This document shows, piece by piece, positions 1 through 10,545 of a DNA stretch of 59,587 nucleotides; the stretch's first letter is position 1, and the number at the start of each line of letters is the position of its first letter. A model generated the notes under the pieces. It had not been told where the DNA came from and made no database searches. It saw only the letters and a list, made by a program, of their open reading frames with translations. The position numbers and the translations under genes were made by a program. The DNA is from a virus. The stretch covers positions 1 to 59,587 of IMG/VR virus record IMGVR_UViG_3300029309_000030. The stretch is one strand, 5' to 3'.

Positions 1-3000
1 TTAATGTGAGTTGCTTTGACCTTATACCTTTCATAGCCAAAAATACAGGTATGACTCTAGTGCCGTCAGGAGTATCAAAAAATGTAGAAGACTCTATACT
101 ACTACTGTCTATGACTCGGTGTTCTGCGGTAGCGTCACCAGTTGAAGCCACAGCCGGGTTTGTTCTACTGCTATAACTGTCTTTGGCTATATCTACTAAT
201 CCCCCTATATTGTGTTCCGATATACCTCCAGTGACGCTTTCATTATGTGTCGAGGCATGAGCGTAACTCGCCTCTATAAAATCAGATTTGGTAGTAGTGT
301 TCATTCTCTTGTTCTGACTAGGGAAACCAGCAGCAACATCTAATTGTGTGCCAGAATCTGCCACTGTGTTTTTTACAACTCCTGTTTTATTGGTATCTTC
401 TTCACTAATTCTAGCAGCGGCGGGACTTGACTGAACTTGCATGTGTAAGTCTTGGAACGCAATAAATTCTCTATCACCTTTAACATCGTATAACAATATT
501 CTAACGAAATCGTCTGTGCACTGATACGGGTCCAAGTAAGCGACGACAGGTGCAGTAGTAGTCGCAGCGAACAACTCAGCGTAATTTAACTCAACTGTTT
601 TGTTGATATGTTGGACTAAATTCTTAGCCGTTTCTATACAACTGTTTCCAATTAAGAAATTTTCAATAGCCACGCTATCTCTTGGATTGCCGCTTGCACT
701 AGCCATACCGCCGTTAAACCCTGTCCATACTTCGCCTTCATTTAGTGTCCCTCGACTTTTACAAAACAAACCTTCTACTGCATAAGGATTAGTGTAATGC
801 ATGTTCATCCATACAGTATCGCCCTGTCTTAGTCCACCCACACAATAAGGATGAGACCAAGCCCTGTTGAGGAATGTTTCTTTCACCTTTGGCCAAGTGC
901 TAGCAGAAGTAGCGTGCAAATCCTCTATAGATATTTCATCACCTACTGCCGGGGTGAACCCACTATCGGGACTTACTATAGTAAGCACATTGCCTACTCT
1001 ATTATCATAGAAACCACGATTAACTGTACCGCTGGCATTTCTAAATACGACTCTGAATTTATAATCAGAGTCAGGAGAACTAATAGGAAACTGACTAGCA
1101 TCGTCTAGTGTAAGGGATGTAGCAGGACTTCCGGTCACTGCGATAACTTTTGCTCTCGGCCTTTTACTGACAATCTTGGGTAAGTGGGGGTTAGTTGTCG
1201 GACCTGCTCTGAGTTCGATGGCACTAACATATTGTCTGAGACCATAATCTACATTGCCACCTTGAGTCATCACACTAGACCTATCAAAGTAGAATGAGCG
1301 ACGATTTTCATACCCTGCGCTAATCAGACTTGGGTTGTCAGCAATACTGCTGTAATTCATATCCTGATAGCCGGGTGCGGGTGTCAGATGTGCACCTACA
1401 GTTAAGTCACGGAAGAAGTTTTCACTGGCTATGAAGTCATCACCGTGAGCGCCTACAACTTCTAAGTAATGGTCGCTGGTGTTTCTACCATCATAAATAA
1501 CCCATTCGCCATTGGGTAAGAAAGCCCTACGATATCTGGCTCCGCCAGCAATACCTGCCACATCTACGGCTGGGGCTGTCGGTATCGGGAATATGTTAGC
1601 ATTCTCAACATATATTTTATGACCGCTAGTGGTGTATGGTCTGGTAACTTTCGTGCCACTCCTGTGACTGCCAGACTGTATTGTAAAAGAAAACGGTCCA
1701 AATATTTCAGGGTCTTGAGGTGACACACTATCAACTCTTCTACCAACCGGACTAGGGTTCCATGAGTGAGCAGTATGTGTAGCGTCGATGTGTAGTTTCA
1801 TGCTGTTATCGGGACCGGGAAATATACTTTCCTCTGGATTGTCGAAAAAGAAATCTTCAAACAGCGGTATCTCTACAAGTGCCCTAGTGCTTGCATATTG
1901 ACTACCCAACTGATAATCGTGTTGAACTGTATCTAATGTTTGGAACAGTCTATCGTTGATGGTAGTTCCGTCATTGCACATTGACTCTTCACTAAACTTA
2001 TCATCAACATGTAAAACACTACCCTTAGTTATACTAGTGGAGGTAATCCAATCAGCGAGACTTGCTGCCTCGCTACCGTCTGCCAAAACAAATTTACCTG
2101 AGCCTTGGTGAGTCGCACCACTAGCAAAAGTAAACACATCACCAGATTTACTAGAATATTCTGCACTAGCAAATTGTTTTTGCTCTCCTTGATTACCAGA
2201 CAGTTCCAAGTAAATTCTACCGGTTGCAGGGAAACAGTATGTTCCCCACGATTGTAAATCAGTAGCCTTATTGTTGAGAGGCAACACTGTAACGGTAGTA
2301 GAACTAGTTGCGCTAACAACCGTTTGACAGTCTCTACGAGTATTCCAAGCAAGTCGTGTAAGAGGCGCCGGGTCCCAAGTCTCTTTTGTGTTGACTGCTC
2401 CTTGGCCGCCACCACCTAACATCATTGTGACCACTGGTGCGCCCGGCATGATTTCTTTGACAATGTGAGAATCTGGACTGGCTGAACCCTTTATATCGAC
2501 GGTTGATGATGCTATATCACTGAGTAAACCATGTGCTCTTAGTACAGAGTTATCGTCTTCACCGTCTGAAAAAGACAAAACTCTGGCCTTTGACATCAAA
2601 TGTTCTACGCTGATGTGATTTCGCATTTCGGTATCTTTTATCATTTTAGATAATTGAGCAAAACGACTTCTGTCAGTAGGTTGAATGACTAAACTAGTAA
2701 TATTGTTTCTTGACTTGTGTTCTATGATGTCAAAGTACTCGTGAACAGCAGTGCTTTGATTGGTGCTCCCTCTCCCGGCTGCTTGTGGCTCTAAGAAGAG
2801 TTCGTCTTTGTTGACCACAGCATCGCTCGTACCTGCACCTATGGTGATACTGCTACTGGTAACAGCAGTAACTGTACCCAATTGTTTACCATTCGCCTTG
2901 AAAATCACATCATCGACTGATATTATATCGCTAACAACACCTCCTGATACATTCATTGCACTAGTTGTAGACGCAGAATGGTCAGCAGCAAATGTAAGAC

Positions 3001-5569
3001 CCAACCTTTGCCTTGTCCCATTAGTAGTTTTCCTTAACTTTACATTGGCTAGTTCATCATAATCAGAAGATTTGACAAAATGATTGCGAACTAAAGTACG
3101 ATGAAAAACCGATGACCTATTTGCTAACTCAGTTTGAGACAAACTTATACCTCTTGGTGTAGTTTGTGGCGAGTCTGTACCAACTGATGGTAAATAGTTA
3201 GCCGGGCACAAACTAAGGTCAAGTTGGTTTTCACCTACCAAACCTTCTGCATCGTCGCCTTCTAATTGGCCGTCATCGAATGGAAACAAATTAGGAGTTT
3301 TGAAGGTCAACAGACCACCGGGTGAAACAACAGTTAGTGGTTTAGTGTTAGCGGATGTCCTTATCAAGTCTAATATGCTAGTTGTTCCGGTTAGGATTGT
3401 GCTTACATCAGGTAAAGTTTTGCTAACAAGCAACTTAGGCGTTTGGTCTGATAACTTTACAATTGCATTTGATATAGCAGCGCTGTTAAAATTACTATTA
3501 TTAGGAGTAGCAGAAAACACTATTGTCTTCGCAGAATGACTTATGGTAGCGGTTTGATTAGTATAAGAAGTAAATGGAGTATGACCGTCTATTGATATTC
3601 TACTAGCAGGTATTGTAGCGTTATCTACATCAAAGCCTTTTACACTTTGAAGCGTTAATGTAGCAGTAGATATATTCGCTGTCAATCGAGATGTTGCTCT
3701 TACATTGAAGTGTTCTCCTGTTCTGTCTATAGCATTGTAGTGAATCTGAATGAACGGTGCATAATTATAAGTGCTCAACTCAGGTAAGATTAATGTTGCT
3801 ATCCTATTTTGGTTAGAGGGTATCAGTGCTTTGATATCGTTACTAGCATCGGTAGAAGATATAGACTTCAGCAAAAAAGGCTCAGTATCAAACTGTGGTC
3901 CACCTATCGCTAATAGGCCCCTTTGCGAATCATCAATATCAGCCATACCGTTTTCTACAAAGATAGAAGCAACGGATGAATAAACTAAGTCGTTTACTGG
4001 TATAGTACCGTGAGTATCAAAACTCGATATTATGCTATTTGCAGGAACCAAATCTTTGACATTAGCAAACTGAGGCATAAATGTAGCACTGACTATATCA
4101 CTACCAGCATCCAATTTTTTCTCTACATTATGCGACTCTGGAGGCGGTAATAAACCCATAAATGGGTGACTGATAACATGATTTAGTATATGCCTGCCAC
4201 AATGCCCTATCAAAAAATCTGTTCCCATATTTGTGGTAGTTGCAGAAAACTGATTATATTCATGTGAATCTATTGCCATACTCATAGAGAATACTATACC
4301 ATGGTTCTCAAAATCACTCTCGTCTATAACTACTTGACCTTGGCGTTGAGAAAATTGTGTGCCGCTGCCTTGTGGCTGAAACACATTACCGTTACCAGCG
4401 TCTACAATGCAATCTCCGGTAATGACAACAAACTCACCAGCATCGTGAGCCATTAGTAACCCTCTTCGACCATTACTAGTCGCACCAAAATCAAGATGGA
4501 TAGACTCTACTACTATAGCCCCGGTGCTACCATTTATAGAAATCAATCTGACTCTTTCAGGGGCCTTATTGGTAGGTTTACCCGTCTTTATATTATAGCC
4601 CAAAGGATTTATCAATAGGTTGTAAGGTACTTTTGGAATGGATATGTCACTAGTAGAAGTCGCTGCATATTTCTTAACGATGTAATTCCCAGAACTCCAA
4701 GGAGTAGTAGTAAAGTCTACAGAAGCCAATCCAATTTGACCAGTTAATTCTTGAATCAAAGACTGTGCAGATGCAGTGTTTATTGTAAAAGTGGACGATG
4801 CCGATGTACTTGCCGTTAGTGAGGGAGTTATTACTCTAGTAGATATTGGGTTAATTGGCTCTTCAAACCTCCATAGACCTATCGTGTTATCGCCTTTGAC
4901 AGCGGTAAACTGCTGCCTACCAGATGTAAGCGCACTGGACGACAAATGTATGGTTTCAAGTGTGCCTCTAAAGTCACCGCCTCTGCCACCCAAAAACATC
5001 TGACTTTGTTGAGGTACTAACTCGTGCTCTTCTTCTAGCACTTGTTCAACAAGTAAATCACCATTGACATGCATACTAAGTATTCTTCTATCAAATGTTA
5101 CAGTTACATTTAGTAATTCTCTTGTGCCCTCTGCAAAAGCAGTGACATCGTTACTGTCGACATCTGAACCTAAGTTTGCAGAGTTGATAGTAGAATTATT
5201 AGTTGGGAAAAGAATACCATCCCAATAAGCAAGTAATCCGTTTGCCTTGTTTATGGCTTTAGCACTACTCAAAGTAAACACATTGTCTTTCCCGTTGCTT
5301 TTATTTCTTAATCTAATTTCAAAGAAAGCAGGTGCTGCACTGCTCGGTGACCCTACAGTCAGCCTCATGACATTGTCTTGCTCAAATATAGTTCCTCCAG
5401 AATCCGGTATAAACCATGTCTCTAAAGTAAAGGAACTCATGGAAGTCGGCAGCCTCTTTCTTTCTTTATCTTGTATACCGTGTAAATTATTGTGGTCAGT
5501 TGGCACCAATACGCTATCGCTGATACCATTGAATTTCAATCCATATCCGGCGTCTATTAGTAAACTCAT
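1..5569 (-). CDS. Giant LamG-type tail fibre/receptor-binding protein (3' end cut off)
   Basis: The reading frame opens at ATG 5569 and stays open to the window edge, giving at least 1856 residues; the stop lies outside. An AGGTG ribosome binding site sits just before the ATG, 1 nt after the stop of the upstream gene. Residues about 10-235 look like a LamG/concanavalin-like sandwich (FTLETWF near residue 47, GLWRFEEP near 228). The rest is Ser/Thr/Gly/Asn-rich beta-type sequence with a GGGGQG stretch near 1053, and the short pieces 'VTAVTSS.ITI' and 'FLEP' recall the tail protein at 7599-10112. As the last gene of the tail module it is probably a fibre or adhesin that contacts the host surface glycans. 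The specific ligand is unknown. Confidence 0.8.
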   Translation of the reverse strand, partial: MSLLIDAGYGLKFNGISDSVLVPTDHNNLHGIQDKERKRLPTSMSSFTLETWFIPDSGGTIFEQDNVMRLTVGSPSSAAPAFFEIRLRNKSNGKDNVFTLSSAKAINKANGLLAYWDGILFPTNNSTINSANLGSDVDSNDVTAFAEGTRELLNVTVTFDRRILSMHVNGDLLVEQVLEEEHELVPQQSQMFLGGRGGDFRGTLETIHLSSSALTSGRQQFTAVKGDNTIGLWRFEEPINPISTRVITPSLTASTSASSTFTINTASAQSLIQELTGQIGLASVDFTTTPWSSGNYIVKKYAATSTSDISIPKVPYNLLINPLGYNIKTGKPTNKAPERVRLISINGSTGAIVVESIHLDFGATSNGRRGLLMAHDAGEFVVITGDCIVDAGNGNVFQPQGSGTQFSQRQGQVVIDESDFENHGIVFSMSMAIDSHEYNQFSATTTNMGTDFLIGHCGRHILNHVISHPFMGLLPPPESHNVEKKLDAGSDIVSATFMPQFANVKDLVPANSIISSFDTHGTIPVNDLVYSSVASIFVENGMADIDDSQRGLLAIGGPQFDTEPFLLKSISSTDASNDIKALIPSNQNRIATLILPELSTYNYAPFIQIHYNAIDRTGEHFNVRATSRLTANISTATLTLQSVKGFDVDNATIPASRISIDGHTPFTSYTNQTATISHSAKTIVFSATPNNSNFNSAAISNAIVKLSDQTPKLLVSKTLPDVSTILTGTTSILDLIRTSANTKPLTVVSPGGLLTFKTPNLFPFDDGQLEGDDAEGLVGENQLDLSLCPANYLPSVGTDSPQTTPRGISLSQTELANRSSVFHRTLVRNHFVKSSDYDELANVKLRKTTNGTRQRLGLTFAADHSASTTSAMNVSGGVVSDIISVDDVIFKANGKQLGTVTAVTSSSITIGAGTSDAVVNKDELFLEPQAAGRGSTNQSTAVHEYFDIIEHKSRNNITSLVIQPTDRSRFAQLSKMIKDTEMRNHISVEHLMSKARVLSFSDGEDDNSVLRAHGLLSDIASSTVDIKGSASPDSHIVKEIMPGAPVVTMMLGGGGQGAVNTKETWDPAPLTRLAWNTRRDCQTVVSATSSTTVTVLPLNNKATDLQSWGTYCFPATGRIYLELSGNQGEQKQFASAEYSSKSGDVFTFASGATHQGSGKFVLADGSEAASLADWITSTSITKGSVLHVDDKFSEESMCNDGTTINDRLFQTLDTVQHDYQLGSQYASTRALVEIPLFEDFFFDNPEESIFPGPDNSMKLHIDATHTAHSWNPSPVGRRVDSVSPQDPEIFGPFSFTIQSGSHRSGTKVTRPYTTSGHKIYVENANIFPIPTAPAVDVAGIAGGARYRRAFLPNGEWVIYDGRNTSDHYLEVVGAHGDDFIASENFFRDLTVGAHLTPAPGYQDMNYSSIADNPSLISAGYENRRSFYFDRSSVMTQGGNVDYGLRQYVSAIELRAGPTTNPHLPKIVSKRPRAKVIAVTGSPATSLTLDDASQFPISSPDSDYKFRVVFRNASGTVNRGFYDNRVGNVLTIVSPDSGFTPAVGDEISIEDLHATSASTWPKVKETFLNRAWSHPYCVGGLRQGDTVWMNMHYTNPYAVEGLFCKSRGTLNEGEVWTGFNGGMASASGNPRDSVAIENFLIGNSCIETAKNLVQHINKTVELNYAELFAATTTAPVVAYLDPYQCTDDFVRILLYDVKGDREFIAFQDLHMQVQSSPAAARISEEDTNKTGVVKNTVADSGTQLDVAAGFPSQNKRMNTTTKSDFIEASYAHASTHNESVTGGISEHNIGGLVDIAKDSYSSRTNPAVASTGDATAEHRVIDSSSIESSTFFDTPDGTRVIPVFLAMKGIRSKQLTL

Positions 5570-5570
5570 A

Positions 5571-7589
5571 TTACACACCTATTACAAAGTCCGATGCTGA
5601 CAATAGCAAATTGTAAGCGTAGTAGTTGTTCCCAGCATCATAACGCACATGAAGTTTCTCCGGTATTATCCTAATACCGCCTTCATTTGCACTAGAAAGA
5701 TTAGTTTGCAGAGTCAGCCATATTGCATCCTTGCCTATACCGACCAAAAAGCCAAATAGAGATTCTATCTCATTAGGAGTAATTGCTTTTAATTTTCTTT
5801 CAAACCAACTGTCTGGACTGTCGTCTGTTTGAAACCCTGTCATGTTCAAAAGTAAATTGTCCATTTTTTGAGAAGCAGGGCGATTGTTACTCGCTGAGCC
5901 TTTGTCCAATACGGGCACTTCACCAAAAGTCAAAAAGAAATTGCGGGCTACTCCAGTTACTCCAGAACTTTGTATCAAACTGTCATAAGGTATCTGTATA
6001 CCTCTCAGCAAATCTACTGTTCGGTCTGAATTAGAAACCAAACCTATCAAATCTTGCGCCTTATCGCCTGCTGACTTTCTTGACTCTACAGGGGTATTCC
6101 CCGAACTTTGAAATTCTTGTTCGTCAAACAGCGCTTTCAAGTCAGCGCTTATTATAGAAGGATGTAATATTGGTTCTGGCGGGTTGTGAACTTGTTCAAA
6201 AGTCAATATAGTTCCGTTTTGGATTACTCTAAATGCGTCACTTAACTTTCGACCTGCGCCAAGAGTGTTGTTAGGTTTTTTCAAAAATCCAGTATAAAGT
6301 GAACTAGTTACAATTGCATCGCCGTTTAACTCAAATGCTGCCTTCACTCTGTTAGCCATTTCTAAAGCAGGATTGTCAACTGTATGTATGTCTTGGATTG
6401 GTAAATTGATTACAGCGTCATATTTCGCTGCATCAAGAGCGTTACCTACTCTCCCCTGAAATGCTTTAAGCGCTATAGTCGGAGCATTTGTATAAGGGCT
6501 TCCTATATCAAATTGTATTCTGACTCCTATTCTTGGGACTGAACTGGACATGGTAGATGTAGAAAAACTAGTAAGATTACTATCCATCGAACTGTCGTGA
6601 GTAACGATAGACTGGGCGTTAACTTTGTCAGGATTAGAAAGCCAAAAACTTGGAATTAGTTTTATAGCCTGACCATCAAACCGATTTGCTAATATTTGAT
6701 TACTCAAGTCTACTTGTAACAAGGAATTGCCTAATATTATAGATTCATTATTAGAATAAAGTTTTATTGTGTAAATTGCTTTGTCACCGTCTGCTACACT
6801 TGGGTCATCTACAATAAATTGTATATGTCCCACAAAATCTCCAATATGATTAAACAATTGTGTGGCTATGTGTATTTGTTTATTAGCCGGTAAACTGTTA
6901 GATAAGTTTCCGGTGCAAGTAATAGTATTGCCAGAAACAGATTGAACAATGCCTATCTCAGTGCCATCTTCTTGTACTAATTTATCTCCCACTTCAAATA
7001 TCTGTTCAGCAGTCAAAGTTGCACCAAAGCCAGTGTAAGAAACTGTAAATACACTGACACTGGTGGAAAAAAGAGCAGTTGATTTGAACATCATGTCCGG
7101 GTTAATTCCAAGTTGCGCTGTATGCGTGCTAGCAAATTCAATTGTAGTGCCGGGTAAAGCCGTAACAATTATACTGTCAGTCTGCCCTTTATTGTGTGCG
7201 TTTACAGAAGAAAATTGATGCATGCCAAGACCTTTGGCGTTATATCTGTTATGAGAAGAAGTAAACGGAACACCAGTATGCCTACCACCAATTACCGGTG
7301 ACCTACGATTATTAGTAGGGAAAAACGCACCAAAATTAATTGCGTTTCTCATGGGCTCTGCCTCAAATATACCGTCAGAATTAGCGCTCACTCCTTCGTC
7401 ATCAACGAATATACCATTTACTTCTATCTGTATTTGAGGAGTGTTAGTGTCTATTGCGAATCGCTTGAGCATGTTGTCTGGAGTAGGAAAAGCACTGGCT
7501 TTCCTATCAACTGACATGTCTATACTTTGAGCAACCAAATCAATCTGGTCTTTGCCGTTAGCAAGTAATAGTCTGATTGGTATCGCCAT
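5571..7589 (-). CDS. Distal tail protein, paralogue of the 7599-10112 product
   Basis: This 672-residue protein starts at ATG 7589 behind a strong GAGGTGA site. Its N-terminus (IRLLLANGKDQIDLVAQSID, then IQIEVNGIFVDDEG) matches the upstream protein (VRLVQENGETISLDATSID, then VAIEIQGVFADDTG). The C-terminal third also matches: DKAQDLIGLVSNS, LRGIQIPYDSL and RNFFLTFGE against DKTQDIIGILANS, IRGIQIPYNSL and RNFFLTTEG. The middle is unrelated. Position after the tape-measure-like gene and before the fibre suggests a baseplate, hub or distal tail component. No enzymatic motif was seen. Confidence 0.75.
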   Translation of the reverse strand: MAIPIRLLLANGKDQIDLVAQSIDMSVDRKASAFPTPDNMLKRFAIDTNTPQIQIEVNGIFVDDEGVSANSDGIFEAEPMRNAINFGAFFPTNNRRSPVIGGRHTGVPFTSSHNRYNAKGLGMHQFSSVNAHNKGQTDSIIVTALPGTTIEFASTHTAQLGINPDMMFKSTALFSTSVSVFTVSYTGFGATLTAEQIFEVGDKLVQEDGTEIGIVQSVSGNTITCTGNLSNSLPANKQIHIATQLFNHIGDFVGHIQFIVDDPSVADGDKAIYTIKLYSNNESIILGNSLLQVDLSNQILANRFDGQAIKLIPSFWLSNPDKVNAQSIVTHDSSMDSNLTSFSTSTMSSSVPRIGVRIQFDIGSPYTNAPTIALKAFQGRVGNALDAAKYDAVINLPIQDIHTVDNPALEMANRVKAAFELNGDAIVTSSLYTGFLKKPNNTLGAGRKLSDAFRVIQNGTILTFEQVHNPPEPILHPSIISADLKALFDEQEFQSSGNTPVESRKSAGDKAQDLIGLVSNSDRTVDLLRGIQIPYDSLIQSSGVTGVARNFFLTFGEVPVLDKGSASNNRPASQKMDNLLLNMTGFQTDDSPDSWFERKLKAITPNEIESLFGFLVGIGKDAIWLTLQTNLSSANEGGIRIIPEKLHVRYDAGNNYYAYNLLLSASDFVIGV

Positions 7590-7598
7590 TTACTCACC

Positions 7599-10112
7599 TC
7601 ACAATATTATATCAGCCGCTATGAATTTCAAACTAAAATCATAGGCTTTCATTTCCGCTTCTCGATGGACATTGAAATCTGTGACTATACCGCTTATGCC
7701 ATTTTTGAAATGACCTTCTGCTGTATGAGAAAACAAGCGAGATGCGTGTACACTGTTTATTGATGACAACTTGTCACTAGTGTTACCCTCAGTAGTCAAG
7801 AAAAAGTTTCTTTGTGCTACTTCTGAATCGAGATTAGACTTACCTTTTGTAGCCAGCGAGTTATAGGGTATCTGTATACCTCTGATATAATCACCCTGTG
7901 CTTCTGGCGTGTTGTAAATGGTATCTTGGACAAAACCGCTTGCTACATCTATTACCTTAGCAATTCTGTTACTAGGCTGGAAGTTTAAAAAGTTATTACT
8001 GTTAGCCAATATACCGATTATATCTTGTGTTTTGTCACCGCCGCTTTTTACTTTCTTACCAGATTTACCGCCGGAAAAACCTTCGATTACAGGCGCTTGC
8101 CCTACTCCTAAGTTAGTGTTTATTGTATCTGCTAACAACCCTAAAGATGTTTCATGGCTTTGGGTAACTGTCAATCTCGAATTGTGACCACTGGAAGATT
8201 GACTAATGGATGTCGTGAACGCTTTGTCAAGAGTTAAATTACCAACCGCATTAACCGCTTTACCTAAAGTAATGTAGTCGCTAGTTATTGCTTTAGAAAA
8301 CAAATAAGCAATATATTCATCAGTTCTATCTAACCCTCCACCTGTATCTCTGGCAGCACCATTTTGGTGTGCGGGAAACTCAGGACCGACTGCTTTGTTG
8401 GGCAGAGCACTTTCCTCGAATGTGTCAGCGTTTTTGACAGGTATAATCAAAACCGGAGACAAATCGTTACCGTTTAAACCAGACGCATCACCGTAATCGA
8501 AAGGCTCTATCCAAACTTGGTCTCCAGTAGCATGAGTCGCACTACCTTGAGACAAATTGACAGTTATTTGATTAGAAGTAACAGCAGTGACTGTTCCAAA
8601 ATATTCTTGACCGCCGCTGGTTTTACGATAACTTGCAGCGTTGTCGCTTTCCTTGAATACTATTCTCATGTTTCTATTGTTTTCTGTAAGTTCAAACCAT
8701 TCTCTTGGGTCTCCACCAGTAACAGGTAAGACAGCGGCACCCGATGATATAGAACCTAACACCATGTTAGTCTTTCTTCTTTGATTGAGAAAACCATGTG
8801 GCTCTTGAACCGAGCCGACTAACTCTTTGTCGAACCCTACCCTCAAGTGCTTATGGTCGTAAGAGTATTGTGCTAACCCTTCGTATTTACCTTCTAGTAA
8901 ATGTAATCCGTATTTCCTAGCAAGATAACCTTCAATTTGATTTCTTTCGTCTGTAGTAATTACCCTGTTGTAAATCAGGACTTCTTGAACAGCCCCATCT
9001 AAACTAGTGGTAGTATCATGACCTATATGCAATACACCGCTAGTAGCGGGCGTGTAATCTACACCTGATGTTTTACTACCAACTTCTTCGCCACGAGAAT
9101 ATATTTTGACTGTATCTGCTTCTGCGTTAGCGTCGGTATCATCCATTGTATAACATATTAGTTGAGTGCTAAAACTTCTGCTGCTACCGGTACTAGACGC
9201 CTGTGTATCAGCGACACCAGATTCGTCCCAGCCAGCCACAACTCTTGTGTTACCTTGGTCGAAGGATAATGAATAACCACCCGTAGCGGATTTTAAAATA
9301 GGTTTTACACCTGTAGAGAAGTTTCTCGCAATGACAAATATAGAAAATTCTTCGGAGTTTAGAAATGCACTGTAAGGTATGTCTAGTCTATCAGAGCCGT
9401 TGAATACTACTTCGGCCAACCCTCCAGTAGATGCAATTCTATGAAACGGCCTTAGACCAGCAATAGACTGAGTAGCATGTCTACCGTTACCACTAGCATC
9501 GTTCCATGTTTCTACAGATGTGTTCGGATTGCCGATTATGTTTTCAGGCTTAAGCCACAACTGTAAGCCAGCCTTGACAGGGTTGTCTAACAAAGTGGCT
9601 TGCTCTACCCAATAACCTATAGGTAAGTCGATGTATCTCTTGCTCCAATGTTGAAGTATACGATTACCTAAGTCAGAACTGCTTGTGGGATGGCCGCCCA
9701 AACCTCCGCCGAAGCCACCACCGAAACCGCCAGAAAAACCACCTCCGCTACCTAAACCAGTGCTACCTATGGCAGATACTCCCATAGCACCTTGAGTGTT
9801 AAAAGCAGACGGTATTGAACCACCTGTCATGCCTCCGCCACCTCCGCTGTCGGGTCTGGGTGTAAACAATTGCTGAGGTTGGTAGAAGTCAAAAAACGCA
9901 ACGGCGCTACTAGTTTCTTCTTGACCGGTGTCATCAGCAAATACGCCCTGTATCTCTATAGCAACCGCTGCTTGGTTCAAGTCTATACCTAACTTTTTGG
10001 CGTCGAAAAAGGGTATACCGAAATTACTAATCTGCCGTTCAACGACTATGTCAATACTGGTAGCATCGAGAGAGATAGTTTCGCCGTTTTCTTGAACTAA
10101 GCGAACTGGCAT
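7599..10112 (-). CDS. Distal tail protein with inserted LamG (Laminin_G_3-like) domain
   Basis: The start is taken at ATG 10112 (MPVRLVQ) because this aligns with the N-terminus of the downstream paralogue and has GGAG just upstream; a TTG at 10178 would overlap the previous gene by 44 nt. The protein has about 837 residues. A glycine-rich linker (GGGFSGGFGGGFGGG) leads into a concanavalin-like domain with typical strings GLQLWLKPENI, VETWNDASGNGRHATQ, VFNGSDRLDIP and AVQEVLIYNRVIT. Laminin_G_3-like domains bind glycans in many phage tail proteins. The N- and C-terminal parts are shared with the 5571-7589 product, so this looks like a duplicated tail protein that gained a carbohydrate-binding insert. 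Confidence 0.75.
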   Translation of the reverse strand: MPVRLVQENGETISLDATSIDIVVERQISNFGIPFFDAKKLGIDLNQAAVAIEIQGVFADDTGQEETSSAVAFFDFYQPQQLFTPRPDSGGGGGMTGGSIPSAFNTQGAMGVSAIGSTGLGSGGGFSGGFGGGFGGGLGGHPTSSSDLGNRILQHWSKRYIDLPIGYWVEQATLLDNPVKAGLQLWLKPENIIGNPNTSVETWNDASGNGRHATQSIAGLRPFHRIASTGGLAEVVFNGSDRLDIPYSAFLNSEEFSIFVIARNFSTGVKPILKSATGGYSLSFDQGNTRVVAGWDESGVADTQASSTGSSRSFSTQLICYTMDDTDANAEADTVKIYSRGEEVGSKTSGVDYTPATSGVLHIGHDTTTSLDGAVQEVLIYNRVITTDERNQIEGYLARKYGLHLLEGKYEGLAQYSYDHKHLRVGFDKELVGSVQEPHGFLNQRRKTNMVLGSISSGAAVLPVTGGDPREWFELTENNRNMRIVFKESDNAASYRKTSGGQEYFGTVTAVTSNQITVNLSQGSATHATGDQVWIEPFDYGDASGLNGNDLSPVLIIPVKNADTFEESALPNKAVGPEFPAHQNGAARDTGGGLDRTDEYIAYLFSKAITSDYITLGKAVNAVGNLTLDKAFTTSISQSSSGHNSRLTVTQSHETSLGLLADTINTNLGVGQAPVIEGFSGGKSGKKVKSGGDKTQDIIGILANSNNFLNFQPSNRIAKVIDVASGFVQDTIYNTPEAQGDYIRGIQIPYNSLATKGKSNLDSEVAQRNFFLTTEGNTSDKLSSINSVHASRLFSHTAEGHFKNGISGIVTDFNVHREAEMKAYDFSLKFIAADIIL

Positions 10113-10134
10113 TCTCTCTCCAGCGTCTACCAAC

Positions 10135-10545
10135 TTAACCACTCCTGTTGAAACCACTTTGTGTAAGAGAGCCGCCAATCTTTGATTTCAATTCTTTACT
10201 AACCATAGCACTTACTTCTTTGGCTAATGTGCGCTTATCGGTTTTATCGGTAACTCCACTGACATCTATTTTTAGATTGACGGTAACATTAGTTTCTTGG
10301 CTTACACCACCGCCAGCAACAGCGGAGCCACCGTCACCCATGCCTTGTTGCATAGGTTCTGTTCTGCTCATATCTTTGAGTGATTTAGTTAAGTCGATGG
10401 TATTAGTTTTGGTCATAGCCATTGATTTAGTAAACTTGTCCATTTGTTGCTGCAACTCTTGCATGTGTTCTTTGGCCTCTTTGCTATACTCGCTAAAATT
10501 TTTCATCGACTCTACTGTCTTAGGGTCTATATTATCGTCTACCAT
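10135..10545 (-). CDS. Very short tape-measure-like coiled-coil protein
   Basis: The product has 136 residues. The first 65 are heptad-rich (YSKEAKEHMQELQQQMDKFTK), followed by a Gly-rich linker and a C-terminal segment of the type VNLKIDVSG...LAKEVSAMVSKELKSKIGG, which resembles the extreme C-terminus of many tape-measure proteins. It sits where a tape measure belongs, after the chaperones and before the distal tail proteins, but it is far shorter than usual (family members often exceed 600 residues). It overlaps the stop of the preceding gene by 7 nt. It may be a remnant, one part of a split tape measure, or a real ruler for a short tail. Confidence 0.6.
   Translation of the reverse strand: MVDDNIDPKTVESMKNFSEYSKEAKEHMQELQQQMDKFTKSMAMTKTNTIDLTKSLKDMSRTEPMQQGMGDGGSAVAGGGVSQETNVTVNLKIDVSGVTDKTDKRTLAKEVSAMVSKELKSKIGGSLTQSGFNRSG

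Noticed and set aside
1564-2415. Shorter leftward frames at 1564-1746 and 2029-2415
   Set aside because: They lie in a different frame inside the long open frame of the LamG-type fibre gene, which continues past the window edge, and have no protein-like features.
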